Below are positions 21,452 through 32,789 of a stretch of 64,000 bases of DNA, piece after piece (the first letter of the stretch is position 1; the number at the start of each line of letters is the position of its first letter). The notes below the pieces were generated by a model. That model was not told the origin of the DNA. It saw only the letters and a list, made by a program, of their open reading frames with translations, and made no database searches. The translations under genes and the position numbers were made by a program. Origin of the DNA: Balanoglossus misakiensis (Eukaryota > Hemichordata); contig CM082593.2 of NCBI GenBank assembly GCA_040954595.2, forward strand, positions 9,858,001 through 9,922,000. Direction: 5' to 3'.

Positions 21452-23323
21452 CTAGTATAGTGGCTTGTGGTCGGTGTGAATGGTATAACGTCTACTAAAC
21501 ACGTAGTGCTTGAAGTGTATCGTTGCCCATACAACAGCTAACATCTCGCGTTCTATGTTGCTGTAGTTAGACTCAGCGGGGGTGAGGGCTTTCGATGCGA
21601 AATGGATTGGTTTGCCATTCTGCAGTAACACAGCACCTAGACCTTTGCATGATGCATCACACTGGATCACGATTTCTTTGCTAGCGTCGAAGTAGGTAAG
21701 TACTGGCGCTTTGGTGATAGCATTTATCCTGTGTAGTGCTTGGTCGTGGCTTTCAGACCAAATAAACAGGACGTCTTTCTGTAGTAGTTTTCTGAGTGGT
21801 TCAGTCAGTGGACTCAGCTTCACGAACTTTGACAGATAGTTTACGAGACTGAGGAGTGACTGTAGCTCTTGTTTGTTTGTTGGCGCTTTCAGTTTCTGGA
21901 TTGCAGCCACTTTAGATGGGTCGGGCGATACTCCATCTTTGCTCAGGATGTGTCCGAACAGCTTAACTCTGTCTTTGTTAAACTGACATTTCTCGCCGTT
22001 GAGCTTGACATTGTTCTGTCTGCAGGCTTTCATGACATTTTGTATGGCTATGTCATGCTGTTGTCTGGATTCGGCAGCAATGAGGATGTCATCCTTTATG
22101 CAGTATTCATTGCTGACCTTCTGGAAAATCCGATCCAGCTCAATCTTGAATACTTCTTGGGCTGAGATGAGTCCAAACGGTAGGCGTGTGAAGCAATATC
22201 TGCCGTATATAGTGCTGAATGTGGTGAGGAGTTGCGATTCCTCATCAAGTGGGATATTCCAATATCCGCTTCTGAGATCAAGTGTTGAGAAGAACTTTGC
22301 GTTCTTCAGCTCTGGATGAATGTCATCAAGAGTTTTCGCGTAGTAGTGTGGACGTTTGATGAACTTGTTAAGTTCGCGTGGGTCCAGACATATGCGTAGG
22401 GATCCGTCAGCCTTTGTGACAAGTACAATGTTGTTGACCCATTCAGTCGGTTCCTGTACTTCCCTGATGACGCCGATTTCAATCAGACGGTCAAGTTCTT
22501 GTCTGAGAGGGGTTTTCAGTGCGTCGGGTGTTCTCCTTGTTGCGTTAACTGTGGGCACTGCTCCATCAGACAGCTGGATTTTGTGTTCATTTTGGATTTT
22601 GCCAACACCTTTGAACACATCAGCGTTGTCATTGATGAAATGTTCCTTGCTGGTGTACGATGCGATTTCTTTCACATCGAATTTCTCAAAGCAGCTGTGT
22701 CTATCACAGGGAAATTTCACAAGTCCTAGCTTGGCGCATAAGCTGAGGCCGAGTAGGTTGTTCCCCTGTTCTGAGATGAAGGACACGACGTTAAGTAGAC
22801 GGGCGTTTTGATGCTCGATGACCGGGACAGTTACTTTCCCATGGTTTGGGAAACGTTTGCCTCCATATCCGCTAAGACGCATATCAGTTGTGTCTGGCTT
22901 GTGGTTTGGGCCAAACAGTGTTCGGTATGTGGTATAGTCATGCGTTTTCTTATCATGCTGATCAGCTGGTTTAGTGTTTTTATTGGTGGTAGAGCGGCAT
23001 TTCTTTGCCCAGTGGTTGCGTTTGCCACATTTCCTGCAGTCCTGTCCGAAAGCTGGACATTTTCTTGGCGGGTGGTCCAGGCCACAGTTTCTGCATTCCC
23101 CACCTGTGTTTTGCTTCAGCTTGCTTTGTTTGTGGTTATGCACCTTTGCCCTGGCGGAGTGTACAACTTCTCCTGGTTCAGGCGGCGTTGCTTGCCCCAT
23201 AGTCTTCAGTGCAGATACATGCGCATTGGCGGCTTCATAAGTTCTACCGAGGGCTATGGCTTCATTGAGCGTGTATTTTTTAGGCTTAGTTAACAGCTCT
23301 TTCTGGAACTCAAGTATTGGCAT
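21452..23323 (-). pseudogene. Nucleocapsid-protease remnant-RT-RNase H of the Mag-like gypsy element
   Basis: 623 codons. Two zinc knuckles come first (CRNCGLDHPPRKC and CRKCGKRNHWAKKC). The segment that should hold the protease D-S/T-G is absent: the frame passes directly to TYRTLFGPNH...MRLSGYGGK. RT has WVNNIVLVTKADGSLRICLD, FFSTLDLRSGYWNIPL and LPFGLISAQEVF. The active-site box reads CIKDDILIAA, so the usual Tyr of Y-x-D-D is Ile. RNase H has QCDASCKGLGAVL, NIEREMLAVVW and HTDHKPL. K02A2.6/Mag-type gypsy proteins have this two-knuckle layout. Missing capsid, missing protease triad and an altered RT box make it dead. Confidence 0.9.
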
Positions 23324-23533
23324 AGCGGCAATGATTAAATAGGTCGAAGGATTCAGTTAAATTGTCCGACTCCCAGTTCATAACCGGTATTTTGTTTGCC
23401 ATGGTCGTTTCGGGAAATGTGCTCGCTGTGTGTTGCTAGGTATATGCTATACATTAGGCTAGGCTGTGTTCACATCAAAAGTCAACTTACGCCAATTGCT
23501 TCGGATTGGGTATCACTCGTCTTCTGATGTCAA

Positions 23534-23550
23534 CCGTCGCTGGGTCACCA
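23534..23550 (-). other. Primer-binding site of the Mag-like gypsy element
   Basis: TGGTGACCCAGCGACGG on the minus strand immediately follows the 5' LTR. TGG matches the complement of a tRNA CCA end. I cannot assign the tRNA. Confidence 0.6.
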
Positions 23551-23781
23551 TGTTATGTTTACTGACTCGGTGAGATCAGGTAATGTTTTGTGTAACTCGT
23601 TTAATGAGAAACTTCAACTGGAACACGAACACAACAACTGTACGTTCTGCTAGTACAAGATGGCAGCCATGAACGCGGGAAAAATCATGACCTTACAATG
23701 TCATATGAACTCTGCTAGAGGGCGCTCTATCAAAGCATTGCATGTGGTATGCTATAGTGAGATTATAGGTATATCATAACA
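23551..23781 (-). repeat. 5' LTR of the Mag-like gypsy element
   Basis: 231 bp, the same boundaries as 17940-18170. Its last bases plus the flank (CATAACAGACAT) were then duplicated by the LINE inserted next to it. Confidence 0.93.
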
Positions 23782-24074
23782 GACATTTTTTTTTATTTAA
23801 TTTATTTAATTTAATTTGGGCGATAAAGAATTTTACAGCGCTCAAAAAACAGATGCTGATACATTTAAAGGTACAGATACAGATTCAGTAACAAATATTA
23901 CATATTAAATTGTGGTATATATTAAATTGTTGTATATGCAATTTCAAAGGAGATTCTCAAGTTACAGATATCATTATACATCAACATTTTCCCATTTCAG
24001 TAAAGTATTCTCTATACAGTTATTTCTTTTGGCAATATACATTTCCACTTTCTTCATAATTCGTACATATATTT

Positions 24075-27000
24075 TCACAATATTGAAGGAAGGGAGACCT
24101 TACAATCATAAATAGTATTCTTTGTGACAAGTATTACGTGATTTAAAAGTGAATTAAGAGATGCATCTCCCAAGAGAATTTGTTTAGCGGAAAGATTAGG
24201 AGGTGCATCAAGTGCAGAGCCCCACAGGAGCAAAAAGCTTCTCCATAAAGTTTGTACACATTCACACTCTACAAATAGATGAAGAATGGTCTCGTCGACT
24301 TTTTGACAAAAAGTACAAAGACTACTGTTAACTCTGGGAGGATTCATACGAAACAAAATACGGTTTGTACATAAAACATTATGATTTAACTTCCACTGGA
24401 ACTCTTGCAATTTTTTTTCTATTGTGACCTTGAATGGTAGTGCAAAAATATGACACCACTCATTTTTGTCCACAGTTAAAAAACTGTGAAAAGTACAGCA
24501 CACTCTTTGGAGGAAATACATAACTTGCTGTGAAAAGTTTTCTAATATTTTTCACCGTACACTTCCTCAATGGCATAACTTTGTTACAAATTATTACACT
24601 GATAGGCAATTCTGGCCTAATTACTTCCACATTACATTTCTTCCAATTTGATGGAATTGACTGTAAAATACCTTGCCATTGTAAAAGATGGTTAAGAGTA
24701 CATCCCATAGCAGATAAATCAATCCACGTTTTCAAATTATTGTATTGATTAAAGATGTCTACAATGTACACTATACCTTTTTGGAAGAAAAGCTTATTAA
24801 AAATTCAACAATTGTTAATGAGAATGTCTTTGTTGTCCCAAATGATTTGTTGCGTAATACCAAAATAATTACAAGGATTAATGTCACTCCAAAATTCCAA
24901 CATTTGAATGACAAAGTCTGGTAGTTGAATGGGAAGAGGTTTTACACTGTAGTTACACCTGAAAATGAGTCTGCCACCAATTGGTTGCAGAAAAAAATCC
25001 AAAATTAGTTTCCATGGGAGCTTTGTCTCAGACACGTAGCGCTTAATCCATGAAATTTTAAAAGCTTTGTACAATGCAAAAATGTCTATCATGCCTATTC
25101 CCCCTTCTCTAATATCACCGATTATCGTATTTCTGCTGACCCTATCAGGGCCATTCCAAATAAATTTGTGGATGACATTGTTAATTGTTTTGATATCTGA
25201 GAATTTGATATTTATAAGGTTGAAAATGTACAGAAACTTGGAAATGATCAATGTTTTAACAATCTGGATTTTACCAATTAAGGTAAGCCCTCTGGACCGC
25301 CAGTGGCAAAGCAAACGTGACATTTATAAGCAGCAGCAAGGTTATAAGAAAAGAAAATGCCCACAATTTTAATTGGCGTCTCTGGCCATTTTATACCAAA
25401 AGGTTTATCCTCTCTGTGCCTCCCTTTGCCAAGCCACATAGCTTCCGTTTTGTTACGATTTATACATAAACCAGATGCTAAATGAAAATTGTTTAAAAGA
25501 GAAAAAAGATTCACAGCAGATGTTTCGTCTGCCAAGAAACATGTCAGATCATCTGCAAATGCAGCATTTTTGATTTCTTTGTTTAATATACCAATGCCAT
25601 GAATATTATCATTTTGTTGAAAAGCAACTGAAAGTACTTCCAACCCAATGATAAAAAGAGCTGGGGATAGAGGGTCTCCTTGACGAACACATCGCTGTAA
25701 ATCAAAATATCCTGTTGAGAGGCCACAATTAAGAACACAGCTGGTTGGATGTGAATAAAAAGTGCGAATCCAATTCATAAGAGAAGGGCCAACATTTAAA
25801 GCTTCAAGAGCTTTATACAGAAATGGCCATTCTAGGCTGTCAAAAGCCTTCTCAAAAGCTACTGCCATAAGAATACCAGGTAAGTTTTCCATTTTTGTAA
25901 ACTCCAAAATGCTATCTATGATTCTTACACAATCACCTATTTGACGACCCTTTATAAAAGCAGACTGGGTCTCATTAATAATATTATGCAAGATCTTGTC
26001 TAAACGTCTAGAAATACATTTCGCACCAATCTTGTAATCAACATTTAAGAGTGTAATGTGCCTCCAGTTTTTAACAAAACGTTTGTCTTTACCCTTTTTC
26101 TCAATGAGAGTGATAACACCTTGCTTCTGACTGTTTGACAAAACACCCATCTCATAACCTTTGTTTAAAGAATTAACAACATTGTAACCTATAAGAGGCC
26201 AAAATTTCATATAAAATTCAACAGACAGGCCATCATTACCTGGAGTTTTGTTTGATGGCATACTAGAGAGGGCCTGGAACGCTTCATCATAAGTGATGAG
26301 GCCATCACAAGAGGCGCTATCTGTATCAGTTAACATGGGCAAGTTTACCATGTTGAAAAAGTCAGTAATGGAGTTCAGATTTTCATGATTTTGTTTACTA
26401 TGATAAAGCTTGGAATAAAAAGACTTAAGTTCTCCTAAAATCTCTTGAGAGTCCGTAATCCTCCTCCCTTCATCATTTATAATTTGGACAATGTGGGACT
26501 TCTTAGAATTAACCTTTTCCAAACTAAGAAAATAATTTGTATTCTTTTCCCCCAGCTCATACCAGTTTGCTCTTGAACGAATAATGCTACCTTCAACAAC
26601 GTAATCTAATTCTATCTGCAATTCCTTTCTTATACATTCAATCTCATCCCTAATCTCATTGGATGGATCAGAAGCTAGAGCTACCTCCATATGGGTAAGC
26701 TTGGTCTCAAGCTCAGAAATATTATCTCTTCTAGCTTTTGCCTTTTGTTTCCCATAAGAAAGAGAGGCTGTCTTAATTTTGTACTTCAAAAAATCCCAAA
26801 CTTGAATTGGCTCTTGAGAGTGCTACTCATCTACCCAATTTTCAAAGTTGCCATAAATAAGTTTGATAAACTGATCATCTAGAAGAAAGCTATTATTGAA
26901 CTTCCAGTAGGAACGCCCAAGCCTGGCTCGACTATCACCAATGGAAAGAGTAATTGCAGAATGGTCACTATAATTACAAGAAATGATATCTGTATCTGAG

Positions 27001-27686
27001 ACAGCTTGCTACAGAGAGCTGCTCACTAAGAAATAATCTAAATGACTCTGAATTAACTCGGGACGCAATTTGCTCCAGGTAAAACGTCTCGTGGAAGGAT
27101 TACGGACTCTCCAAATATCCGAAAGATCAAATTTAGCACAAAGCTCACTCAAAATAGTAGCTGACTTTTTCCACGTGGTTGGGTTTCCACCTTTCCTGTC
27201 AAGTTAGGATTTATAGTCATATTATGATCCCTTACCCAAATAATCTCTCTATCTGGTTCTATTTCCATAGCATAAAGCATTTCAGTGATCTGTGAAAGAT
27301 ATGAAACATGCTCAGTTTCATTATTTGGACCATAACAATTTATGAGTAAATACGGCTTTTCAAAAATATCTTCTGAAATAATAATCCGACAATCTTTATC
27401 GGTACTTACATTATAAATAGAGAAATGTACATTTCTAAAAATAACAAGTACACCTCTACTATTGGAGGTACCGTGTGAAAAAAAATTGGCCAGGGAGTAG
27501 ACTTGGCCACAGCTGTTCATCTTTAGGCACACTATGAGTTTCTTGAAGGAAAATGATATTTGGATTTTTCTTTTGCAACCACTGAAAAACACCTTTTCGT
27601 TTCTTATAGTTAGCAATACCACGCACATTTGCTGAAATTACATTATAGTTCTCTGACATCAAATTTGACAGAAAATAACTGTACAA
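24075..27686 (-). pseudogene. ORF2 (endonuclease-RT) of the Tx1/L1-like LINE
   Basis: The endonuclease starts SENYNVISANVRGIANYKKR, with LQETHS, then in the next frame SRGVLVIF, LLINCYGPN and IIWVRDHN (usually GDFN, so altered). CNYSDHSAITLSIG is visible near 26945-26990. The RT frame (25278-26789) has WRHITLLNVDYKIGAKCISR, ETQSAFIKGRQIGD, VAFEKAFDSLEW, RQGDPLSPALFI and the catalytic NAAFADDLTCFL. The C-terminal part (24075-24521) holds CTFCQKVDETILHLFVEC, a Cys/His knuckle. Several indels split it into at least five frames. Confidence 0.9.
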
Positions 27687-28166
27687 AGATGCACTGAATT
27701 TTTTCTAAATCTCCCAAAATTTTCAAAATAGAAAAGAAAAAAGGAAAAAAAATGAACTCTACAAAGAGCTCAGCAAAGACCGAAAACAAAAGAAAAACAA
27801 AACAACAGGCAAGGTGGAGGATCTGGTACATGGCGTAAAGCAATTTAGGGAGGTGTGGGGAAAGAATATCTCCCCAACAGCGATAACCATAGTCAAAAGC
27901 ATAATTGACTAATGCAGTAAAATGAGAAAAGAGAGAGAGAGAAAAAACAAGACATGAATGATCACAACATCGAATAACAGGTCAACAAAAAGCATTTCTC
28001 TAATGGCAGGTGTCCATGTATACAGACAAGTAAAAGAGGACTGATCACCAGTAGCGACATTGCTCTCACACTGACATCAAAAGGATATGATAAACAAGTC
28101 AATGTCTTTGCTGGTAATCTTGTGGTGAAGGCGTGTATTTTGAGTTGTTGATGTAGAGTTGACCAT

Positions 28167-28840
28167 TTACGAACTTGACTTTCTTTTTTTCGTTGTACGG
28201 AGGCTTTGCTTGACTTTATAGTCCGCTGGGCACAAGTCTGGTTTGACAAAAATGTCCGTACCTCTGAAAGCCGTACGCCAGTTTCTCAGTAGTTCACTCC
28301 GCTGTACTCGAAGAGGGAGTTTAACGATGATATGCCTCGGTTTGCCAGATTTACTGCGAGTGTCTTTCACACTTGGACTGCGTTGGGCATTGTCAATCAA
28401 AATGTCCGCCATCTTGAACTTTTCTGCAGCGAGTCTCTTTATGGTTTCAATGCAATTTCATCATCTTTTTAGGGTATGCCTCCAATACGGAGATTGTAGT
28501 TTCGGGAGTATCTTTCAAGCCTTGTCACCGAACTCTCAACTTGTTCATTTCTTTTGGTAAACTCCTCTAATTTTGTTTGAAGTTTCTGAAAATCTGCCTT
28601 CAACTCCACGTTCTCTCCCTTCAGCGTATCTATGTCGTCATCTGCATACTGCAAGGCCTTTTCAAGTTCAGTGTATTTCGTTTCAACAAGTTTCATTCTT
28701 TCAGATAGCTTTCGTTGTTCAGTTATAATCGTTGAAACCCGGTCAGATATCGAGCCCACTTTCTCCTCTAAGTTCTGCAGACATTCCTTCATTAAGGCTT
28801 TCAGCGAGTCACGAGAGAAGCCACTCTCACCTTCTCGCAC
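28167..28840 (-). pseudogene. ORF1 (coiled-coil/RRM-like protein) of the LINE
   Basis: The first part (28469-28840) is a heptad-rich coiled coil ending in TRLERYSRNYNLRIGGIP, the junction typical of L1-type ORF1 proteins. After a frame change the second part (28167-28412) has KPRHIIVKLPLRVQRSELLRN, as in the RRM/C-terminal domain. Such proteins trimerise and chaperone the LINE RNA. Confidence 0.8.
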
Positions 28841-29113
28841 GCACGGTTCTGATGTACCGCCGCCATCTTTGAAGTACGCTGCGATGTCTTGGTTGTCCGT
28901 ACCGACTTTTTTGCTCTTATTTCAGGTTGCGTTTGCCATATCCCTTCCAGGTCCGCTACAAGCGTTCTAGGTAACTTTAAATCAGTAACAGTAACGTCAA
29001 ATGTTAAACCTGGTGGACTATTACCATGAAATTTCGACCTGCTTTTAGTGACGGTGTGACCACACTGTTCACTCCAGCGCCATGACCTATGACCCCTGTA
29101 ACATAACAGACAT

Positions 29114-30084
29114 AGTAGTCAAAGTCCAGTATGTGTTTAAAATGATACCCTGGTCACACACAGTGACAAATATCAGCCTTTGACTATTGTGTCAAATTAT
29201 CTAATTTGTGCATTGTTAATAACCCACTGTGAAGTTTAGTCCAGGTAATTCTTTTTCAGTGTGGAAACATACTATACTTTGAATACATGTTGCATATGGA
29301 GTGTTGAAGGTTATAGTTGGATGCAGTTTTCCAAGCAATTAGGAAATTTTTATATATCGCTTTATACTATTTCATTGGTTGATAAACATCATGATTCTTC
29401 ACGTCACGATGAAAACTGAAAAATAAAAATGTTGCTTTATATGCACCAAAAACTATTTTTTTCACCATTGCTATGAAAAATAAAGCACAAAAAACGTAAC
29501 ACTTTACATCTTACAGTAAAGGGCATTGCCTGTCGATGTGATACACTTTATCATATAACTTCAAAACTGGTAGCTAGGGCAGTGTTTGCACAGAGGAGTC
29601 CCTTAAATGCCTTCGCTCATTCACACCTCTTCAGTGATGATGCCTGGATTATATTGACATGAAGCTGTTTGTTCAGCAGTGTTTCAACTGCCAGCCACCT
29701 GAGTTCATTTTAACACCCAAACACTGAAAATATTGTAGCAATCAATAATATAACCTACACGCGGGGTAAAAGTCATCGTGTTTTAAAGTTATGTTGATGC
29801 CTGATGTGCATTGTGACTCACGGGGCATGCAAGGGTAAAGCTTGTCCAAAGTTGACAAAGCAAAATACCAGACTAAGTGCCTGTTTTAAAATGTACCTCT
29901 TTCCAAGGACCTTGGTGACGAGGCATAAATTTGGGAACGTTCACGGGACCCATTTTTTCACTGGACCCGCACATGTAATTATATAACCATGAAATTGAAC
30001 TGTTCCCGGGAGCTACCGAGTGTTGCCTTGTTTCACCCGCAGGTTACTAGCTAGGGTTTTTACACTGCCGGCAGTAGTTCCAAA
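29114..30084. repeat. Dispersed repeat, copy A (resumed), then unassigned noncoding DNA
   Basis: AGTAGTCAAAGTCCAGTATG...CTGGTCACACACAGTGACAA (29114-29330) matches 50860-51040 and 51690-51895 and restores the repeat broken at 17939. From about 29340 to 30084 I see AT-rich sequence with no gene or clear repeat. Confidence 0.75.
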
Positions 30085-30204
30085 AACTAGCTACACTGCG
30101 TAGTGATTGGTTGACTATATATGAATATGCATGAGGTCTGGTTTATAAGGTTCTACCCAGATGTAGTGCCCATGCCTTCTCACGGCGGAGCGTGACAGAG
30201 AGCA
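30085..30204. repeat. Direct repeat A1 of the third element (promoter-like)
   Basis: 120 bp, matching 38401-38520 with about six differences. It contains TATATATGAATATGCATGAGG and GGTTTATAAGG (TATA-like), consistent with a promoter in the terminal repeat. Confidence 0.85.
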
Positions 30205-30252
30205 TATTCCGTGTACCTCGCTCGTCATCAAGTTTTCTAGGTGGAATTCAGA

Positions 30253-30357
30253 ATGGCAACTACAACCACAAAAGCAACAGTTGTAACAGCACTGCAAACA
30301 CCAGTTCTCAATACTTTGGCTGTGAGTAGAATGTCTACAACCAGGACTGCGACTGCC
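30253..30357 (+). pseudogene. Thr/Ala-rich N-terminal coding fragment interrupted by a LINE
   Basis: ATG 30253 in a good context (CAGAATGGC) opens MATTTTKATVVTALQTP and a Thr/Ser/Ala-rich run. The LINE cuts it at about 30358-30366. After the LINE, 32141-32211 again encodes Thr/Ser-rich sequence (NATVALTSTRTASTGTSQVQ) and ends at a GTAAGT donor. I read these as two halves of one exon. Function unknown. Confidence 0.4.
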
Positions 30358-32140
30358 AATACCACGAGCAGAATGGGTTTCGAAGTGACAGATCATGTGA
30401 AGATCACATTTTCACGCTCACTTCCATTATCAGAAATAGGCTTTCAAATGGTCTTTCTACTTTTGCTACTTTTATTGATTTAAAAAAAGCCTTTGATTAT
30501 GTGGATAGATCTGCGCTTCTGTATAAACTATTACTCCATGGTATTGATGGCAAAATGTATAGCAGTATTAAGACAATGTACTCTGACACCTTATCATGTG
30601 TTAAGGTAAATGATATGTATACAGACTGGTTTACTACAAACATTGGAGTAAGGCAGGGAGACAATTTGTCACCCTCTTTATTTTCATTTTTTATTAATGA
30701 CTTAGCAGTTGAGCTTAAATCATTGAACAAAGGTATTTCTATTGATAACTGTAATATCTGTATATTGTTATATGCCGACGACATTGTCTTGATTTCGGAT
30801 AATGAACTTGATATGCAAGCAATGCTTGACCATGTCGATGATTGGTGCTCCAAATGGCGTCTTCTAGTTAATTGTAGTAAATCAAAAGTTGTCCATTTTA
30901 GGAAAGAAACCATGACAAAAAGTGCATTTGATTTTCATCTTGGTGTAAATTCTGTTGAATATGCTCAGAAGTACAAATACCTTGGGATTGTATTAAGTGA
31001 ATTTTTGGATTTTTCTGTTACTTCAGAAGCGTTGTCACAAGCTGCCAATAGAGCATTGGGTGCCTTGAATTCAAAAGTTAAAGTTTTGAAAAACTTTGGC
31101 TTTGAATCCTATACAAAACTATATAATGCATGTGTTACCCCTATACTAGATTACTGCTGTGCAATTTGGGGGTTCAGAAAACATGATAAATGTGATGTAG
31201 TCCAAAACCGTGCCTTAAGATTTTATTTGGGGGTTCATAGGTTTACTCCAACTCATGCAATTATAGGTGATACTGGTTGGTACTCTTGTAGAAATCGCAG
31301 ACATATTAACATGATTCGTTATTGGAATAGGCTTCTGGCCATGGACGAACAAAGACTTACAAAAAGGGTCTTCTTGTGGGACTTTGCCTTAAATGATTAC
31401 AATAATTGGTCAAATGAAATCTGTCAGATTTTTGATATTTTAAACGTAGATGTGGAAAACCTATTGTACATTAATATTCCTATGGTTAAAAGAAAGTTGT
31501 TATCAATGCTCGAGTCCGATTGGCTTGAGAATGCTAGACAAAAAGCTAAGTTACGTACTTATATTCTATTGAAATCTACTTATAGTGCAGAAAGTTATGT
31601 TACGTTGAATCTGTCCCGTCGACAACGTTCGTTGACAGCACAAATTCGTGCCGGTGTATTGCCTCTTCGGATTGAAACTGGAAGATTTCGTCACGAGAGT
31701 TTAGATAGAAGGCTTTGTGAATTTTGTCAGAGTAATTCTATTGAAAATGAGAGTCACTTTCTATTGCATTGTCCATTTTATGATGATTTAAGGGTATCTT
31801 ATATGAAATGTCTTACGGATGTACGAATTGGTGATATTCCAGACGTGGAAAAGCTGAAGTTATTATTTGAACAAATTAACGTTAGAAATACAGCAAAATA
31901 TATCGAAAAAGCATTTCTTCGAAGGAAAGAAAGACTGTATAGGCTCAATTAGCATGCATGATTTGTACATTTGTCACTGTGTATTGTACACCCATCTTTT
32001 TCTATTTTTTGCTTGGATCTTTAAAGTGACATATAAGTCCATTGGGCTGGGAGGTTTTCCTATTCAGATTATTATCTTCACTGTAAAGAATTTGTAATTG
32101 ACCTCATGTCACTATAATAAACTATCTATCTATCTATCTA
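30358..32140 (+). mobile_element. 5'-truncated non-LTR retrotransposon with (TATC)n tail
   Basis: It starts inside the RT domain, contains the RT C-terminal half and the 3' UTR, and ends in ACTATCTATCTATCTATCTA. I could not find a target-site duplication, so the left boundary is only good to about 8 bp. Confidence 0.8.
30366..31952 (+). pseudogene. Reverse transcriptase fragment of a Jockey/CR1-group LINE
   Basis: The open frame runs from EQNGFRSDRSCEDHIFTL through FATFIDLKKAFDYVDR, IGVRQGDNLSPSLFSFFIND, LLYADDIVLISDN (catalytic A-D-D) and KYKYLGIVLSEFLDF. It ends with CEFCQSNSIENESHFLLHC, the terminal Cys/His motif of Jockey, CR1 and related clades. About 528 codons with no internal stop, although the endonuclease and the first RT motifs are lost. 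The clade is uncertain without a tree. An intact frame in a truncated copy suggests a fairly recent insertion. Confidence 0.85.
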
Positions 32141-32211
32141 ATGCTACTGTCGCTCTTACCAGTACCCGAACAGCCTCAACGGGTACCAGCCAAGTGCAAC
32201 CAGTCGATGCG

Positions 32212-32272
32212 GTAAGTTTCACCTTGCAGATCGAATATTATTTGGTGCATGTTGCTGTGTTGTCTTTCCACA
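32212..32272 (+). other. Candidate 61-nt spliceosomal intron
   Basis: GTAAGTTTCACC at the 5' end and TGTTGTCTTTCCACAG at the 3' end form a textbook donor and acceptor around a short A/T-rich body. Splicing joins the Thr-rich frame in phase 0 to PACILIFYVQDRRYY and about 12 more residues before a stop. Sequence evidence only. Confidence 0.45.
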
Positions 32273-32384
32273 GCCAGCTTGTATTCTGATATTCTACGTT
32301 CAAGACCGAAGATATTATCGGGAACTGGGACTGGAGTCATTTCGAATGAGAATGTGATGTATTTGGGTCTGACGAAAGAGAAGT

Positions 32385-32620
32385 GATTTTTGAGTCGTCC
32401 CCATGAAGAGTTATAAATATGGTTGTGGGTATGACGAATTGACAGTTGGTAATGCCGAAGAAACTGAGTATTGAGTCGTCCCCATGGAAAGTTTTGAAAA
32501 ACGGTTTTGGGTTGACGAATTTACCGTTGTTAATGGAGAAGAAACTTGAGTCGTCCCCATGAAAAACCTGAGACTGTAATGAATGGTAATGAAGGTGACG
32601 AGTCGTCCCCAAGTGTTTTT
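32385..32620. repeat. Degenerate ~75-80-bp tandem repeat with GAGTCGTCCCCA core
   Basis: GAGTCGTCCCC(A) occurs near 32391, 32472, 32547 and 32598, each associated with a nearby (T)GACGAATT-type stretch. On the minus strand the unit reads HGDDS-x-FF-x-I-x-N in one frame for three units. I do not regard it as coding. Confidence 0.6.
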
Positions 32621-32789
32621 CTTTTCGTATTTGGGTTTGACGAGTCTGGAATCGGTGTACTCGTTACATAATGTGAAAAGGTAGCCGGATTGGTCATGGC
32701 AGGTTGTAACATTTGGGTTGACGAATTATCGAGCGCTAGTTGGAATGAATATGACTGCTGCAGAGGAAAATATTGCAGGTTGACTGTGA

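Larger units (their letters stand above)
17940..23781 (-). mobile_element. Mag-like Ty3/gypsy LTR retrotransposon, minus strand, defective
   Basis: Identical-length 231-bp LTRs lie at 17940-18170 and 23551-23781, starting TGTTATG and ending CATAACA. Flanks are GACAC and GACAT (4 of 5 match); the third repeat copy reads GACAA at this point (near 51683). On the minus strand the order is NC zinc knuckles, protease remnant, RT, RNase H, integrase. The capsid part of gag is missing: the ORF starts only ~230 bp inside the 5' LTR. A hAT-like element splits the integrase C-terminus. Confidence 0.92.
23787..29101 (-). mobile_element. Tx1/L1-like non-LTR retrotransposon, minus strand, ~5.3 kb
   Basis: A 12-bp target-site duplication CATAACAGACAT lies at 23775-23786 and 29102-29113. 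The 3' end (low coordinates) has a poly-A tract and a TAAAT-rich simple tail. ORF1 (28167-28840) is a coiled-coil RNA-binding protein. ORF2 (24075-27686) has apurinic endonuclease, RT and a C-terminal Cys-rich knuckle. It is nearly full length but carries several frameshifts. Confidence 0.92.

Noticed and set aside
22356-23293. Plus-strand ORFs of 150-160 aa opposite the gypsy pol
   Set aside because: They are antisense shadows of a well-supported minus-strand pol frame.
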